DNA of 64,000 nucleotides from VAZQ01 sp963817015. GTDB taxonomy: Bacteria; Pseudomonadota; Alphaproteobacteria; Rhizobiales; Xanthobacteraceae. Numbering within the stretch: position 1 is the stretch's first letter; each line of letters opens with the position of its first letter. The notes beneath the pieces are model-generated. The model was not told where the DNA came from, ran no database searches, and saw only the letters and a program-made list of their open reading frames with translations. This document shows positions 1 to 8,405 of the stretch, piece after piece. Where the stretch lies: contig CAWFMV010000006.1 in NCBI GenBank assembly GCA_963817015.1, positions 19,600 to 83,599 of the forward strand, given 5' to 3'. Both the position numbers and the translations under genes were made by a program.

Positions 1-891
1 CGACGCCTATGCGCGCATGCTGGCGCGCCACATGGGCAAATACATTCCCGGCAATCCGACCATCGTGCCGAAGAACATGGAGGGCGGCGGCGGCATGCGG
101 CTCGCCAACTTCCTCTACAACGCCGCGCCCAAGGACGGCACTCGTCTTCGGCACCTTCAACCGCGGCACCGGCTTCGATCCGCTGCTCGGCAACAAGGCG
201 CGCAGTTCGAGGCCACCAAGTTCAACTGGATCGGCATCGACCAACAACGAGGTCAGCGTCTGCGTCGCCTGGCACACGCACCGGCATCACGTCGCTACGC
301 AGGACGTGCTCGACGCGCGAGCTGGTCGTCGGCGCCACCGGCCCGCGCGCGGACACCTACCAGTTCCCCAAGATCGCCAACGCGGTGCTCGGCACCAAGT
401 TCAAGATCGTCACCGGCTATCCGGGCGGCAACGACATCGACCTCGCGATGGAGCGCGGCGAGGTGCAGGGCCGCTGCGGCTGGTCGTGGACCAGCGTGAA
501 GGCGACCGCATCAGCCCTGGCTCGACCGCAGAAGCAGATCAACATCCTGTTCCAGATGGGCCTCGACAAGCACCCCGACCTGCCGGACACGCCGCTGATC
601 ATGGATCTCGCCCGGACCGACGAGGAGCGCGCGATCTTCAAGCTGATCTTCGCGACGGCAGGTGATGGCGTGGCCGTTCGCCGCGCCGCCCGGCGTGCCG
701 GCGGAGCGCGTCGCGCTGCTGCGCAAGGCCTTCATGGACACCATGCAGGACAAGGATTTCCTCGCCGACGCCGCCAAGGGCAATTTCGAGATCAGGCCGG
801 TCGCCGGCGAGGACATCCAGCAGCTCGTGCAGGAGATCTACGCGACGCCCGCCGGCGATCGTGCGGAAGACCACGCGAGCTGCTGCAGTAG
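1..891 (+). CDS. TctC/Bug-type periplasmic solute-binding protein, 3' part, frameshifted
   Basis: This is the distal part of an extracytoplasmic binding protein of the tripartite tricarboxylate transporter (TctC/Bug) family, which captures carboxylates in the periplasm. The window edge removes the signal peptide and first lobe. Successive frames give family-like blocks: GNPTIVPKNMEGGGGMR, then STNNEVSVCVAW, VVGATGPRADTYQFPKIA, KIVTGYPGGNDIDLAMERGE, and near the end PPGVPAERVALLRKAF. The reading frame changes several times (near 140-330, 660 and 855-870). Removing single bases near 855 and 868 restores a family-like C-terminus ending IVRKTRELLQ before the TAG. No TctA or TctB membrane partner lies downstream; such orphan Bug proteins are common. 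The family is clear, the ligand unknown. Confidence 0.75.
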   Translation, partial: RRLCAHAGAPHGQIHSRQSDHRAEEHGGRRRHAARQLPLQRRAQGRHSSSAPSTAAPASIRCSATRRAVRGHQVQLDRHRPTTRSASASPGTRTGITSLRRTCSTRELVVGATGPRADTYQFPKIANAVLGTKFKIVTGYPGGNDIDLAMERGEVQGRCGWSWTSVKATASALARPQKQINILFQMGLDKHPDLPDTPLIMDLARTDEERAIFKLIFATAGDGVAVRRAARRAGGARRAAAQGLHGHHAGQGFPRRRRQGQFRDQAGRRRGHPAARAGDLRDARRRSCGRPRELLQ

Positions 892-987
892 GGCCGATGC
901 GCCGCGCGTTGCGCCCGACCTTGTCGCGGCCGCGTGAGTCGGTCATCTAGGGTCGGCCCGTCCCCCGCGCAGCCGGACCGACCGCTC

Positions 988-2026
988 ATGGCCATCCGCG
1001 ACGGAATCGTCGACGCAATCGGCAACACGCCGCTGATCAAGCTCAAGCGCGCGTCGGAGGCGACCGGCTGCACCATCCTGGGCAAGGCCGAGTTCATGAA
1101 TCCGGGCCAGTCGGTGAAGGACCGCCCGGCGCGGCAGATGATCCTGGAGGCGGAGAAGCGCGGCGAGATCAAGCCGGGCGGGCTGGTGGTCGAGGCCACC
1201 GCCGGCAACACCGGCATCGGGCTTGCGCTGGTCGCCAATGCGCGCGGCTATCGCACGCTGATCGTCATTCCCGAACACGCAGAGCCAGGAGAAGAAGGAC
1301 ATGCTGCGGCTCTGCGGCGCCGAGCTGGTCGAGGTGCCGGCGGTGCCCTACGCCAACCCGAACAACTACCAGCATGTCGGGCGCCGGCTGGCCGACGAGC
1401 TGCGCAAGAGCGAGCCCAACGGCGTGCTGTTCGCCGACCAGTGGAACAATCTCGACAACCGCAAGGCGCATTACGTCTCGACCGGCCCGGAAATCTGGGC
1501 AGCAGACCGGCGGCAAGGTCGACGGCTTCATCTGCTCGATCGGCACCGGCGGCACGCTCGCCGGCGTGTCGACCTATCTGCGCGAGAAGAAGCAGCGACA
1601 TCGTCATCGGCGTCGCCGATCCGAAGGGCGCCGCGATGTACAACTGTTCACGCACGGCGAGGCCAAGGCGACGGAGGGCGGCTCGATCACCGAAGGCATC
1701 GGGCTCGGCCGCGTCACGCCCGATCATCGAGGACATCAAGGTCGACAAGGCCTATCTGATCCCCGACGAGGAGGCGGTGCCGATCATCTTCGACCTGCTC
1801 GAGCACGAAGGCCTGTGCATCGGCGGCTCGACCGGCATCAATGTGGCGGGCGCGATCCGGCTCGCGCGCGAGCTCGGCCCCGGCCACACCATCGTCACCA
1901 TCCTTTGCGACTCACGGCACGCGCTATCAGTCGAAGCTGTTCAACCCGGAATTCCTGCGCTCGAAGGGACTGCCGGTGCCGGCGTGGCTCGAGCGGCGAT
2001 CGAACGTGAAGATGCCCTATGTTTAA
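988..2026 (+). CDS. cysK: Cysteine synthase A (O-acetylserine sulfhydrylase), frameshifted
   Basis: PLP enzyme making L-cysteine from O-acetylserine and sulfide in the cytoplasm. The first frame from ATG 988 reads MAIRDGIVDAIGNTPLIKLK and contains the PLP-lysine motif NPGQSVKDRPA and the substrate loop TAGNTGIGLAL. Later frames continue with KVDGFICSIGTGGTLAGVST (PLP phosphate-binding glycine loop) and finish with SKLFNPEFLRSKGLPVPAWL. Expected length is about 343 aa. At least six one-base insertions break the frame, for example near 1275, 1501, 1594, 1720 and 1912; deleting one base at each restores a normal sequence. The start is chosen because homologues begin at this point. Together with the downstream sulfurtransferase and persulfide dioxygenase it suggests a cysteine/sulfide neighbourhood. 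I infer a functional gene with sequencing errors. Confidence 0.87.
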
Positions 2027-2054
2027 TGAGTCGCTCAAGTCGTGCCGCAACTCC

Positions 2055-2117
2055 GCTCATTCCCGCGCGAGCGGGAATCCACGCTTTGATCTGGGTCCCC
2101 GCTTGCGCGGGGACGAA
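2055..2117. repeat. Pair of REP-like GC-rich palindromes
   Basis: Two short inverted repeats lie in the cysK-sseA gap: a stem built on ATTCCCGC/GCGGGAAT at 2059-2078 and one built on GTCCCCGC/GCGGGGAC at 2095-2114. The second matches the core of the elements near 35.0-35.16 kb. Such palindromes are dispersed in rhizobial genomes; here they may also act as a transcriptional barrier. Confidence 0.7.
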
Positions 2118-2149
2118 CGGCTGAGACGCCGCCGCGTAAGGAGAATGCC

Positions 2150-3016
2150 ATGACTGCTCCATCAAGCCGCTGGCTCGTCACCACGGACTGGCTCGCCTCG
2201 CAGCTCGGCAGCGCCCGATCTCGTCGCTGGTCGATGGCTCCTTCTATCTGCCGGCGCAGAAGCGCGACGCCGCAGGCCGAGTATCTGGCCGGCCATATTC
2301 CGGGCGCGGTCCGCTTCGACATCGACGCGATCTCGGACCATGCCAATCCGCTGCCGCATATGCTGCCGACGCGCGGAGCAGTTCGCGCCGCGACGTCGGC
2401 GCGCTCGGCATCGCGCGAGACCGACACCATCGTGGTCTATGACGGCGCCGGCATGTTCTCCTCGCCGCGGGTGTGGTGGACGTTCCGGCTGTTCGGCGCC
2501 GAGAACGTGTTCGTGCTCGAAGGCGGGCTGCCGAAATGGAAAGCCGAAGGCCGCCCGCTCGAGACTGGCGCGCTCAAAGCGCACGGCCACGCACATTCCG
2601 CGCCGGCAAGCCGCCCGCGATCGTTGCCGGCGCTTGCCGACGTGCAGGCGGCGCTCGCCGAGCAAAGCTGCTCAGGTGGTCGACGCGCGGCCGGCCGAGC
2701 GCTTCCGCGGCGAGGCGCCGGAGCCGCGCCCGGGCGTGCGGGCTGGCCATATTCCGGGCTCGCTCAACGTTCCGTCGAGCACCTTGATCGAGAACGGCCG
2801 GCTCGCTGCCGCCCGATCAGATCAAGGCGGCGCTTCGCGGCCGGCGGCGTCGACATCGACAAGCCGGTGATCTCGAGCTGCGGCTCGGGCGTCGCGGCCG
2901 CGACGCTGTGGCTCGCGCTCGACGCGCTCGGCAAGCCGCCGCAGTCGCTCTACGACGGCTCCTGGTCGGAATGGGGCTCGCGCAACGATCTCCCGGCGGC
3001 GACCGGCAAGGACTGA
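2150..3016 (+). CDS. sseA: 3-mercaptopyruvate sulfurtransferase (tandem rhodanese), frameshifted
   Basis: Transfers sulfur from 3-mercaptopyruvate to thiol acceptors or cyanide. It has the two-rhodanese-domain layout: N-terminal SRWLVTTDWLASQLG, DGSFYLPAQKRDA, EYLAGHIPGAVRFDIDAISD and DTIVVYDGAGMFSSPRVWW; C-terminal GHIPGSLNVPSSTLIENGRL and the active-site loop CGSGVAA near 2878-2898. The ending YDGSWSEWGSRNDLP is typical of the family. ATG 2150 follows an AAGGAG ribosome site 6 bases upstream. Several one-base insertions (near 2207, 2223, 2272, 2380-2420, 2660-2670 and 2815) split the frame, but the catalytic Cys is intact. It lies about 120 bp after cysK, separated by REP-like palindromes. 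Confidence 0.85.
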   Translation: MTAPSSRWLVTTDWLASQLGSARSRRWSMAPSICRRRSATPQAEYLAGHIPGAVRFDIDAISDHANPLPHMLPTRGAVRAATSARSASRETDTIVVYDGAGMFSSPRVWWTFRLFGAENVFVLEGGLPKWKAEGRPLETGALKAHGHAHSAPASRPRSLPALADVQAALAEQSCSGGRRAAGRALPRRGAGAAPGRAGWPYSGLAQRSVEHLDRERPARCRPIRSRRRFAAGGVDIDKPVISSCGSGVAAATLWLALDALGKPPQSLYDGSWSEWGSRNDLPAATGKD

Positions 3017-3694
3017 TCAGCCCCGCCGCCGCGCCAGCGTCATGCCGTCGCCGATCGGCACCAGTACGCGATCGACGCGCTCGTCGGCCGCGATCTTGCT
3101 GTTGAGGTCGCGCACCACATTGGTGCGAAAGTCGTTGTTGTCAGGGTCGATGATCCGCCCGCCCTGGAACATGTTGTCGAGGATGACGAGGCCACCGGGC
3201 CGCACCAGCCGGAGCGCGGCTTCGTAATAGCCGTCCATGTTCTCCTTGTCGGCGTCGATGAACGCGAGATCGAAGCTGCCGGCGCCACCGTCACGCTCGA
3301 GCAGCTGCAAGGTCTCGATGGCCGGCCCGATGCGAACCTCGATCTTGTCGGCGACGCCGGCACGCTGCCAGAACGGGCGGCCGATGCTCACCCACTCCTC
3401 GCTGATGTCGCAGGCCACAATGTGCCCATCGGCTGGCAGCGCCAGCGCCATCACGAGCGCGCTGTAGCCCGTGAAGGTGCCGATCTCGACCGTCCGGCGT
3501 GCTCCGATCAGGCGCGCCAGAAGGGTGAGGAAATGTCCCTGCTCGGGCGCGATCTGCATGCGCCCGCGCGGCAGGCTGCGCGTCACCTCGCGCAGCTTGG
3601 TGAGCTCCGGGTGCTCCGGCGGCTCTTTCGACTGCAGGTAGGCATAAAGCGCCTCGTCGTTGAGCGCCCGCGCGCGCGTCGTTCGTGTAGCCAT
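3017..3694 (-). CDS. Class I SAM-dependent O-methyltransferase (CCoAOMT-like)
   Basis: 225-aa O-methyltransferase of the caffeoyl-CoA-O-methyltransferase fold (PF01596-like), which methylates hydroxyl groups of small aromatics using SAM and a divalent metal. Visible motifs are VEIGTFTGYSALVMALALP (SAM-binding motif I), ACDISEEWV, and FIDADKENMDGYYE with the metal-binding Asp residues, followed by LVRPGGLVILDNMFQGG. An upstream extension of the frame to 3853 exists, but it overlaps the divergent SDR gene and does not look conserved, so ATG 3694 (MATRTTRARALNDE) is preferred. It is tail-to-tail with sseA, with the stop codons almost touching. The substrate cannot be told from sequence. Confidence 0.87.
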   Translation of the reverse strand: MATRTTRARALNDEALYAYLQSKEPPEHPELTKLREVTRSLPRGRMQIAPEQGHFLTLLARLIGARRTVEIGTFTGYSALVMALALPADGHIVACDISEEWVSIGRPFWQRAGVADKIEVRIGPAIETLQLLERDGGAGSFDLAFIDADKENMDGYYEAALRLVRPGGLVILDNMFQGGRIIDPDNNDFRTNVVRDLNSKIAADERVDRVLVPIGDGMTLARRRG

Positions 3695-3825
3695 GTCCAG
3701 ACCCGGTTTGAAATCGCAAGAGCCCATATGCAGAAGACTTTGCGCTAACGCAACATATGCCAGCTCTTCTGCGTTCATTCTATTGCGCCCCCGCAACCCG
3801 ATGACAACAGTCGTTGACAACAGCA

Positions 3826-4563
3826 ATGGCAAATCCCAAAGCGAAAGTCGCACTCATCACCGGCGCCGCTCACGGCATCGGGCGCGCCATTGCACGGCAC
3901 CTTCTCGACAACGACTGGCGCGTCGGCGTGGTCGACCTGCCGGGCGCCGGCCTCAAGCGCGCCTATGCGGGTGACGCCCGCCGCGTCTGCCTGATCGAGG
4001 GCGATGTGGCGGAGGAAAAGACAGCGCACGACGCGGTCGCGGCCGTCACCGAAACATTCGGGCGGCTCGACGCCCTCGTTTCCAACGCAGGCATTGTCCA
4101 CGAGAAGCCGCTGCGGCAACTGACCTACGACGAATGGCGACGCGTCATCGACGTCAACCTGTCGGCCGCCTACCTGTTTGCGCGCGCCGCCGACAAACCG
4201 CTGCGCGCCGCGCATGGCGCCATCGTGCTCATTGCATCGACGCGCGCCATCATGTCCGAGCCCGGCAACGAAGCCTATGCGGCCACCAAGGGCGGACTTG
4301 TCGCGCTCGCGCATGCGCTCGCCATGAGCCTCGGTCCCGATGTGCGGGTCAATTGCGTCAGTCCCGGCTGGATCATGACCGGCGACTATGCGAGCTTGCG
4401 CCGCAAGGACCACGCCCAACACCCGGTTGGCCGCGTCGGAAAGCCGCAGGATATCGCTGAGATGGTCGCCTTCCTGCTCGACCGCGATCGTGCAGGATTT
4501 ATCACAGGCGCCAACTTCATTGTAGACGGTGGTATGACCCGGAAAATGATATACGAAAGATAG
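3826..4563 (+). CDS. Short-chain dehydrogenase/reductase
   Basis: 245-aa NAD(P)-dependent oxidoreductase of the classical SDR family. It shows the cofactor motif TGAAHGIGRA near residues 12-21, the structural SNAG motif, a catalytic Ser in IVLIASTRAI and the YAATKGG Tyr/Lys pair; RVNCVSPGWIMTG and the end FITGANFIVDGGMTRKM are typical of the family. ATG 3826 is chosen over an upstream TTG at 3814 because homologues begin just before the Rossmann fold; its ribosome site is weak. It is transcribed divergently from the O-methyltransferase. A 90-bp AT-rich gap separates it from the persulfide dioxygenase, so co-transcription is possible. Substrate unknown. Confidence 0.87.
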   Translation: MANPKAKVALITGAAHGIGRAIARHLLDNDWRVGVVDLPGAGLKRAYAGDARRVCLIEGDVAEEKTAHDAVAAVTETFGRLDALVSNAGIVHEKPLRQLTYDEWRRVIDVNLSAAYLFARAADKPLRAAHGAIVLIASTRAIMSEPGNEAYAATKGGLVALAHALAMSLGPDVRVNCVSPGWIMTGDYASLRRKDHAQHPVGRVGKPQDIAEMVAFLLDRDRAGFITGANFIVDGGMTRKMIYER

Positions 4564-4653
4564 CCAATTTTTGCCTGTCGAAAGGTTGCAACAAGAACTA
4601 TATTGCCGGTCGCGGCATAAATATTTTCAGGCACTCCTAAAAAAGGGCCAGAT

Positions 4654-5691
4654 ATGATTTTCCGTCAGCTCTTCGATAGCGTATCCGGCACATATACTTA
4701 CCTGCTCGCCAGCCGGCGCGGTGGCGAGGCCCTGATCATCGATCCGGTACTCGAGAAAACTCAACGTTATATACAGCTCATCAAAGAGCTCGACCTCAGG
4801 TTAGTAAAGGCGGTCGACACGCATCTGCATGCCGATCACATCACCGGGCTCGGCGCGCTGCGCGACCATACTCATTGCATCACTGTCATGGGCGAGATGA
4901 GCAAAGCGGACGTCGTATCCATGCGGCTGTCCGACGGCGACAAGCTCACCATCGAAGGCATCGCGCTCGAAGCCATCTACACGCCCGGGCACACCGACGA
5001 TTCCTACTCCTTCGCGATGAGCGACCGGGTGTTCACCGGCGACACGCTGCTGATCCGCGGCACCGGCCGCACCGATTTCCAGAACGGCGATGCTCGCGCG
5101 CAGTACGACTCGATCTTCAACCGCCTGCTGAAGCTGCCGGAGGAGACGCTCGTCTACCCGGCACACGACTACAAGGGCGAAACCGTCTCCACCATCGGCG
5201 AGGAAAAGGACTTCAACCCGCGCCTGCAGGTCAAGTCGATCGACGAATATGTCGAGCTGATGAACAATCTCAACCTGCCCAACCCGAAGATGATGGACGT
5301 GGCGGTGCCCGCCAACATGAAGGTCGGCTTTGCGCAGGAGACGATCGCACAGCGCGGCTGGGCGGTCACAGCCAAGGCCGCCATCGGCCTCGTCGGCCGT
5401 CCCGATATCGCGCTCGTCGACCTGCGCGAAAAGCTCGAGCGCGAAAGGGGCGGAGTCATCCCAGGCTCGCTGCATGCGCCCTATGCCGAGCTCGCCGCCC
5501 ATGTGCGCCCTGGCGGCATGCTGCACGAGCTGGCGTCGGCAACAGGCAAGCGCCTGCTGTTCTATTGCGCCTTCGGGGAGCGATCCGCCATGGCGGTGCA
5601 GGCCGCGCAGGACGCCGGCATCGCCACGTCCTGCCATATCCACGGCGGCATCGATGCGTGGAGGAAGGCGCAGGGGCCGCTGGTGCGCTAA
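4654..5691 (+). CDS. Persulfide dioxygenase-rhodanese fusion (ETHE1-like MBL hydrolase)
   Basis: 345-aa fusion. Residues 1 to about 240 are an ETHE1/persulfide-dioxygenase type metallo-beta-lactamase domain with THLHADHITG, the metal site PGHTDDSY, GTGRTDFQ and the C-terminal YPAHDYKG. Residues about 255-345 are a rhodanese domain with the active-site Cys in FYCAFGERSAMAV. Persulfide dioxygenases oxidise glutathione persulfide to sulfite, and the rhodanese domain can interconvert persulfide and thiosulfate. Such fusions are known in bacteria (for example the Burkholderia PRF type). It lies close to cysK and sseA, so a role in sulfide or persulfide homeostasis is a sound inference. The frame is intact. 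Confidence 0.9.
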   Translation: MIFRQLFDSVSGTYTYLLASRRGGEALIIDPVLEKTQRYIQLIKELDLRLVKAVDTHLHADHITGLGALRDHTHCITVMGEMSKADVVSMRLSDGDKLTIEGIALEAIYTPGHTDDSYSFAMSDRVFTGDTLLIRGTGRTDFQNGDARAQYDSIFNRLLKLPEETLVYPAHDYKGETVSTIGEEKDFNPRLQVKSIDEYVELMNNLNLPNPKMMDVAVPANMKVGFAQETIAQRGWAVTAKAAIGLVGRPDIALVDLREKLERERGGVIPGSLHAPYAELAAHVRPGGMLHELASATGKRLLFYCAFGERSAMAVQAAQDAGIATSCHIHGGIDAWRKAQGPLVR

Positions 5692-5740
5692 CGATTTTTG
5701 AAAGCCCGGGATCAGGCTGAATTACGATCCGCTGGCAACT

Positions 5741-6055
5741 TCAACTTTGCGAGATGCCCGTCGATATGTCGGCGAGCCGCGGCTCCCGAACGCGCGCTAC
5801 GACAAAGTTCCTTTCAACAATGGGCGGATAGTAGGCTTGTTTATTCAGGCCTGTCGCTCGCTCGAATTGCTCAGGCGGGACTTGCTGCTGCTGCTGCTGC
5901 TGCTTGCCCTGCGGCCACTTCCCTTCGGCCCACTCCGCGAGTTCCATCCACATCATTGCGGTATCGACCGTCCGCGCCCGCTCTTCAGGGTTAGCGGTTT
6001 GACGTGCCACCAAAAGACAACGCCCTGCCCTGCGACGGTATTCGTCCGCATTCAT
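5741..6055 (-). CDS. Small helical hypothetical protein with a poly-Gln tract
   Basis: 104-aa protein of unknown function. It begins MNADEYRRRAGRCLLVARQT and continues with TAMMWMELAEWAEGKWPQG, a short amphipathic helical pair that I recall as common in small Bradyrhizobium-type proteins. It then carries seven consecutive Gln encoded by a CAG-rich triplet run near 5883-5907, a tract open to slippage. ATG 6055 has GGGGAG just upstream; an upstream Met would extend it by 17 poorly conserved residues. The arrangement of Arg-rich helix, Asp/Thr turn and ELA-W helix resembles the next small gene on the same strand, suggesting paralogues. Confidence 0.6.
   Translation of the reverse strand: MNADEYRRRAGRCLLVARQTANPEERARTVDTAMMWMELAEWAEGKWPQGKQQQQQQQVPPEQFERATGLNKQAYYPPIVERNFVVARVREPRLADISTGISQS
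5883..5907. repeat. CTG/CAG trinucleotide run inside the small helical gene
   Basis: A run of CTG triplets on the plus strand (CAG on the coding strand) encodes the poly-Gln tract of the 104-aa protein. It is a short microsatellite and a likely site of in-frame length variation. Confidence 0.75.
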
Positions 6056-6169
6056 CGGCAACTCCCCATGCCCCATCGGTGTGCATGCGCAACACCGATG
6101 CGGCATAAGCGTTCCCTAAATCAGCAACGCTTTGGATTTTTGGTAATTTAAGACCGCCGCGGAGGGAAC

Positions 6170-6349
6170 TTATTGCAAGGAGGGATCCGATCGCCCCGAC
6201 TTCGCTATCGCTTCGTAGGCGACGCTAACCTCAAGCCACCGCGCAGCCAGCTCCAAGTACATGTTCTTAATGTCAGGATCGGTGATCTCGGCGGCCCTTT
6301 TGCGGAACTCAGCAGCCTTCGCTTTGCACATCTCGGCATCAGTGGGCAC
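6170..6349 (-). CDS. Small helical hypothetical protein, 59 aa
   Basis: A short coding frame on the minus strand from GTG 6349 to TAA 6170, with GGAGAG five bases upstream. It contains MCKAKAAEFRKRAAEI, DPDIKNMYLELAARWLE and ends in SLQ. The pattern of a basic helix, then DP, then a helix carrying LELA-RWLE resembles the 104-aa neighbour (MELAEWAE), so I infer a small paralogous pair in the same orientation about 115 bp apart. Function unknown. An internal ATG at residue 7 is an alternative start. Codon use is compatible with neighbouring genes, but the short length limits certainty. Confidence 0.5.
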   Translation of the reverse strand: MPTDAEMCKAKAAEFRKRAAEITDPDIKNMYLELAARWLEVSVAYEAIAKSGRSDPSLQ

Positions 6350-6443
6350 CGCACTCTCCGGAGCAGCCAGGGGTGCCTACGCACTAGCCGGAACTTCAGA
6401 GAGCGGTCTGTCCACAAGTGAACACAAGAGTTCCGATTTCGCA

Positions 6444-7247
6444 TCAATGCAAAATCTGACTCAGAAACAATTTCGTGCGCTCGTGCTGCGGGTGCTCGAA
6501 GAATGCCTTCGGCTCGTTGATCTCGACGATCTGGCCGGCGTCCATCAGCACCATGCGGCTCGCGACCTGGCGGGCGAAGCCCATCTCGTGGCTCACCACC
6601 AGCATGGTCATGCCGTCCATGGCGAGCCCAACCATGGTGTCGAGCACCTCCTTGACCATCTCGGGATCGAGCGCCGAGGTCGGCTCGTCGAACAGCATGA
6701 TCTTCGGCTGCATGCAAAGCGCACGCGCGATCGCGACGCGCTGCTGCTGGCCGCCGGAGAGCTGCAGCGGATATTTGTCGGCCTGCTCCGGAATGCGCAC
6801 GCGCGCGAGATAGTGCCGCGCCAGCTCCTCGGCCGCCCGCCGCGGCATATGGCGCACGCGCGTCGGCGCCAGCGTGCAGTTCTCCAGCACGGTGAGGTGC
6901 GGAAACAGGTTGAACTGCTGGAACACCATGCCGACCTCGCGACGCACCTCGTCGATCGCCTTGAGGTCCTCGGTCAGCTCGACGCCGTCGACGATCACCC
7001 TGCCCTGCTGCCAGTCCTCGATCCGGTTGACGCAGCGCAACAGCGTCGACTTGCCGCTGCCGGAGGGCCCGCAGATCACGATGCGCTCGCCACGCATGAC
7101 CTTCAGGCTGACGTCGCGCAGCACATGGAAGCTGCCGAACCATTTGTTGACGGCCACGACATCGACCGCGACCTCGTTCGCGGTCGTGCGCATCTCAGGC
7201 GCCGCGCGCCCTCCACCGTCGGCCACCGGCTTCGCATTGTCGGCCAT
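6444..7247 (-). CDS. aapP: General L-amino acid ABC transporter, ATP-binding subunit AapP
   Basis: 267-aa polar-amino-acid ABC ATPase that energises uptake through the AapQM permeases at the inner membrane. Walker A is GPSGSGKST, the Q-loop is in MVFQQFNLFPHLTVLEN, the signature is LSGGQQQRVAIARAL, Walker B is IMLFDEPTSALDPE and the H-loop is VVSHEMGFA. ATG 7247 lies just past the aapM stop (TGA at 7253-7255), so translation is probably coupled; a GTG three codons upstream is an alternative start. It is the last gene of the four-gene aapJQMP operon. Confidence 0.93.
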   Translation of the reverse strand: MADNAKPVADGGGRAAPEMRTTANEVAVDVVAVNKWFGSFHVLRDVSLKVMRGERIVICGPSGSGKSTLLRCVNRIEDWQQGRVIVDGVELTEDLKAIDEVRREVGMVFQQFNLFPHLTVLENCTLAPTRVRHMPRRAAEELARHYLARVRIPEQADKYPLQLSGGQQQRVAIARALCMQPKIMLFDEPTSALDPEMVKEVLDTMVGLAMDGMTMLVVSHEMGFARQVASRMVLMDAGQIVEINEPKAFFEHPQHERTKLFLSQILH

Positions 7248-7252
7248 CGTGG

Positions 7253-8398
7253 TCACCGTCTCGCGCCGGTATCGAGCCGGCGCTCCGTGTAGAGAGCATA
7301 GCGCGACATGGCGAATGAGATCACAAGATAGATGATCCCGGCGAACGCAAAACCGGTGAACAGCGTGACCGGCGTTGCCCAGTTGGGGTCGGCGAAGGCC
7401 GCGCGCAACTGCCCGAGCAGATCGAAGATCGCGACGATCAACACCAGCGTGGTGTCCTTGAACAGCGCGATGAAGGAATTGACGATGCCCGGAATAACGT
7501 ACTTGAGGGCCTGCGGCATGATCACGTAGCCCATCATCCGCCAGTATCCGAGCCCGAGCGCGGTCGCACCTTCGTATTGGCCGCGCGGCACGGCCTGCAG
7601 GCCACCACGAACCACCTCGGCCATGTAGGCGCCCGCGAACAGAACGACCCCGATCAGCACCCGCAACATCGGGTCCATGCGCCAGTTGCCCGGCAGAAAC
7701 AGCGGCAACATGTAGGTCGCGAAGAACAAGACCGTGACCAGCGGTACGCCGCGCCAGAACTCGATGAAGATGACGGACAGCATGCGCACGACCGGCAGTC
7801 GCGACGCGCGCCCGAGCGCAAGCAGCACGCCGAGCGGCAGCGAGCCGATGATCCCGGTAAACGTGATCACCAGCGTCACCAGCATGCCGCCCCAGAGCCT
7901 GGTCTCGACATGCGGAAGCCCCAGGACGCCGCCGACCAGAAGGACGAACGCTACGAGTGGGAACAGGCCAAAGAACGCGATCGCATTCCATGTCTTGTAA
8001 GGCACGCGCGGGATGAGCAGCGGAACCAGCAGAAGAATCCCGAGCGCATAGGTCAGGTTGACCCGCCACTGCTCGGCTTCCGGGTAGAAGCCATACATGA
8101 ACTGCCGGAACTTGGCGGCGACGAACGGCCAGCAGGCGCCGACCGGACGGCCCAACGTTTCCACCAGACAATCGGTACGGCTGGTGCCGGACCAGACCGC
8201 ATCGATGATGAGGAAACGCAGAAGCGGTGGCAGAACAACAATCAGAACCAGCAGACTCAGGAGCGTCAGTATGGTGTTGAGCACGCCGCCGAACAGCCGT
8301 TGCCGCGCGAAGCCAAGCAATCCCCTCGTTGCCAGCGGCGGCGGCAGCGGCGCGATCAGCTCACGGCGGACATAGGTTTCCAGTGCGGCGGTTTTCAT
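7253..8398 (-). CDS. aapM: General L-amino acid ABC transporter, permease AapM
   Basis: 381-aa inner-membrane permease. It begins MKTAALETYVRRELIAPLPP and carries the AapM-type periplasmic insertion (CWPFVAAKFRQFMYGFYPE) between the first and second membrane segments. It then shows the binding-protein-dependent permease (BPD_transp_1) core with FIEFWRGVPLVTVLFF and the EAA loop EGATALGLGYWRMMGYVIMP, which contacts the ATPase. Eight or so hydrophobic segments are visible. It lies 7 bp downstream of aapQ and almost overlaps aapP. Confidence 0.92.
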   Translation of the reverse strand: MKTAALETYVRRELIAPLPPPLATRGLLGFARQRLFGGVLNTILTLLSLLVLIVVLPPLLRFLIIDAVWSGTSRTDCLVETLGRPVGACWPFVAAKFRQFMYGFYPEAEQWRVNLTYALGILLLVPLLIPRVPYKTWNAIAFFGLFPLVAFVLLVGGVLGLPHVETRLWGGMLVTLVITFTGIIGSLPLGVLLALGRASRLPVVRMLSVIFIEFWRGVPLVTVLFFATYMLPLFLPGNWRMDPMLRVLIGVVLFAGAYMAEVVRGGLQAVPRGQYEGATALGLGYWRMMGYVIMPQALKYVIPGIVNSFIALFKDTTLVLIVAIFDLLGQLRAAFADPNWATPVTLFTGFAFAGIIYLVISFAMSRYALYTERRLDTGARR

Positions 8399-8405
8399 TG
8401 CGGCC

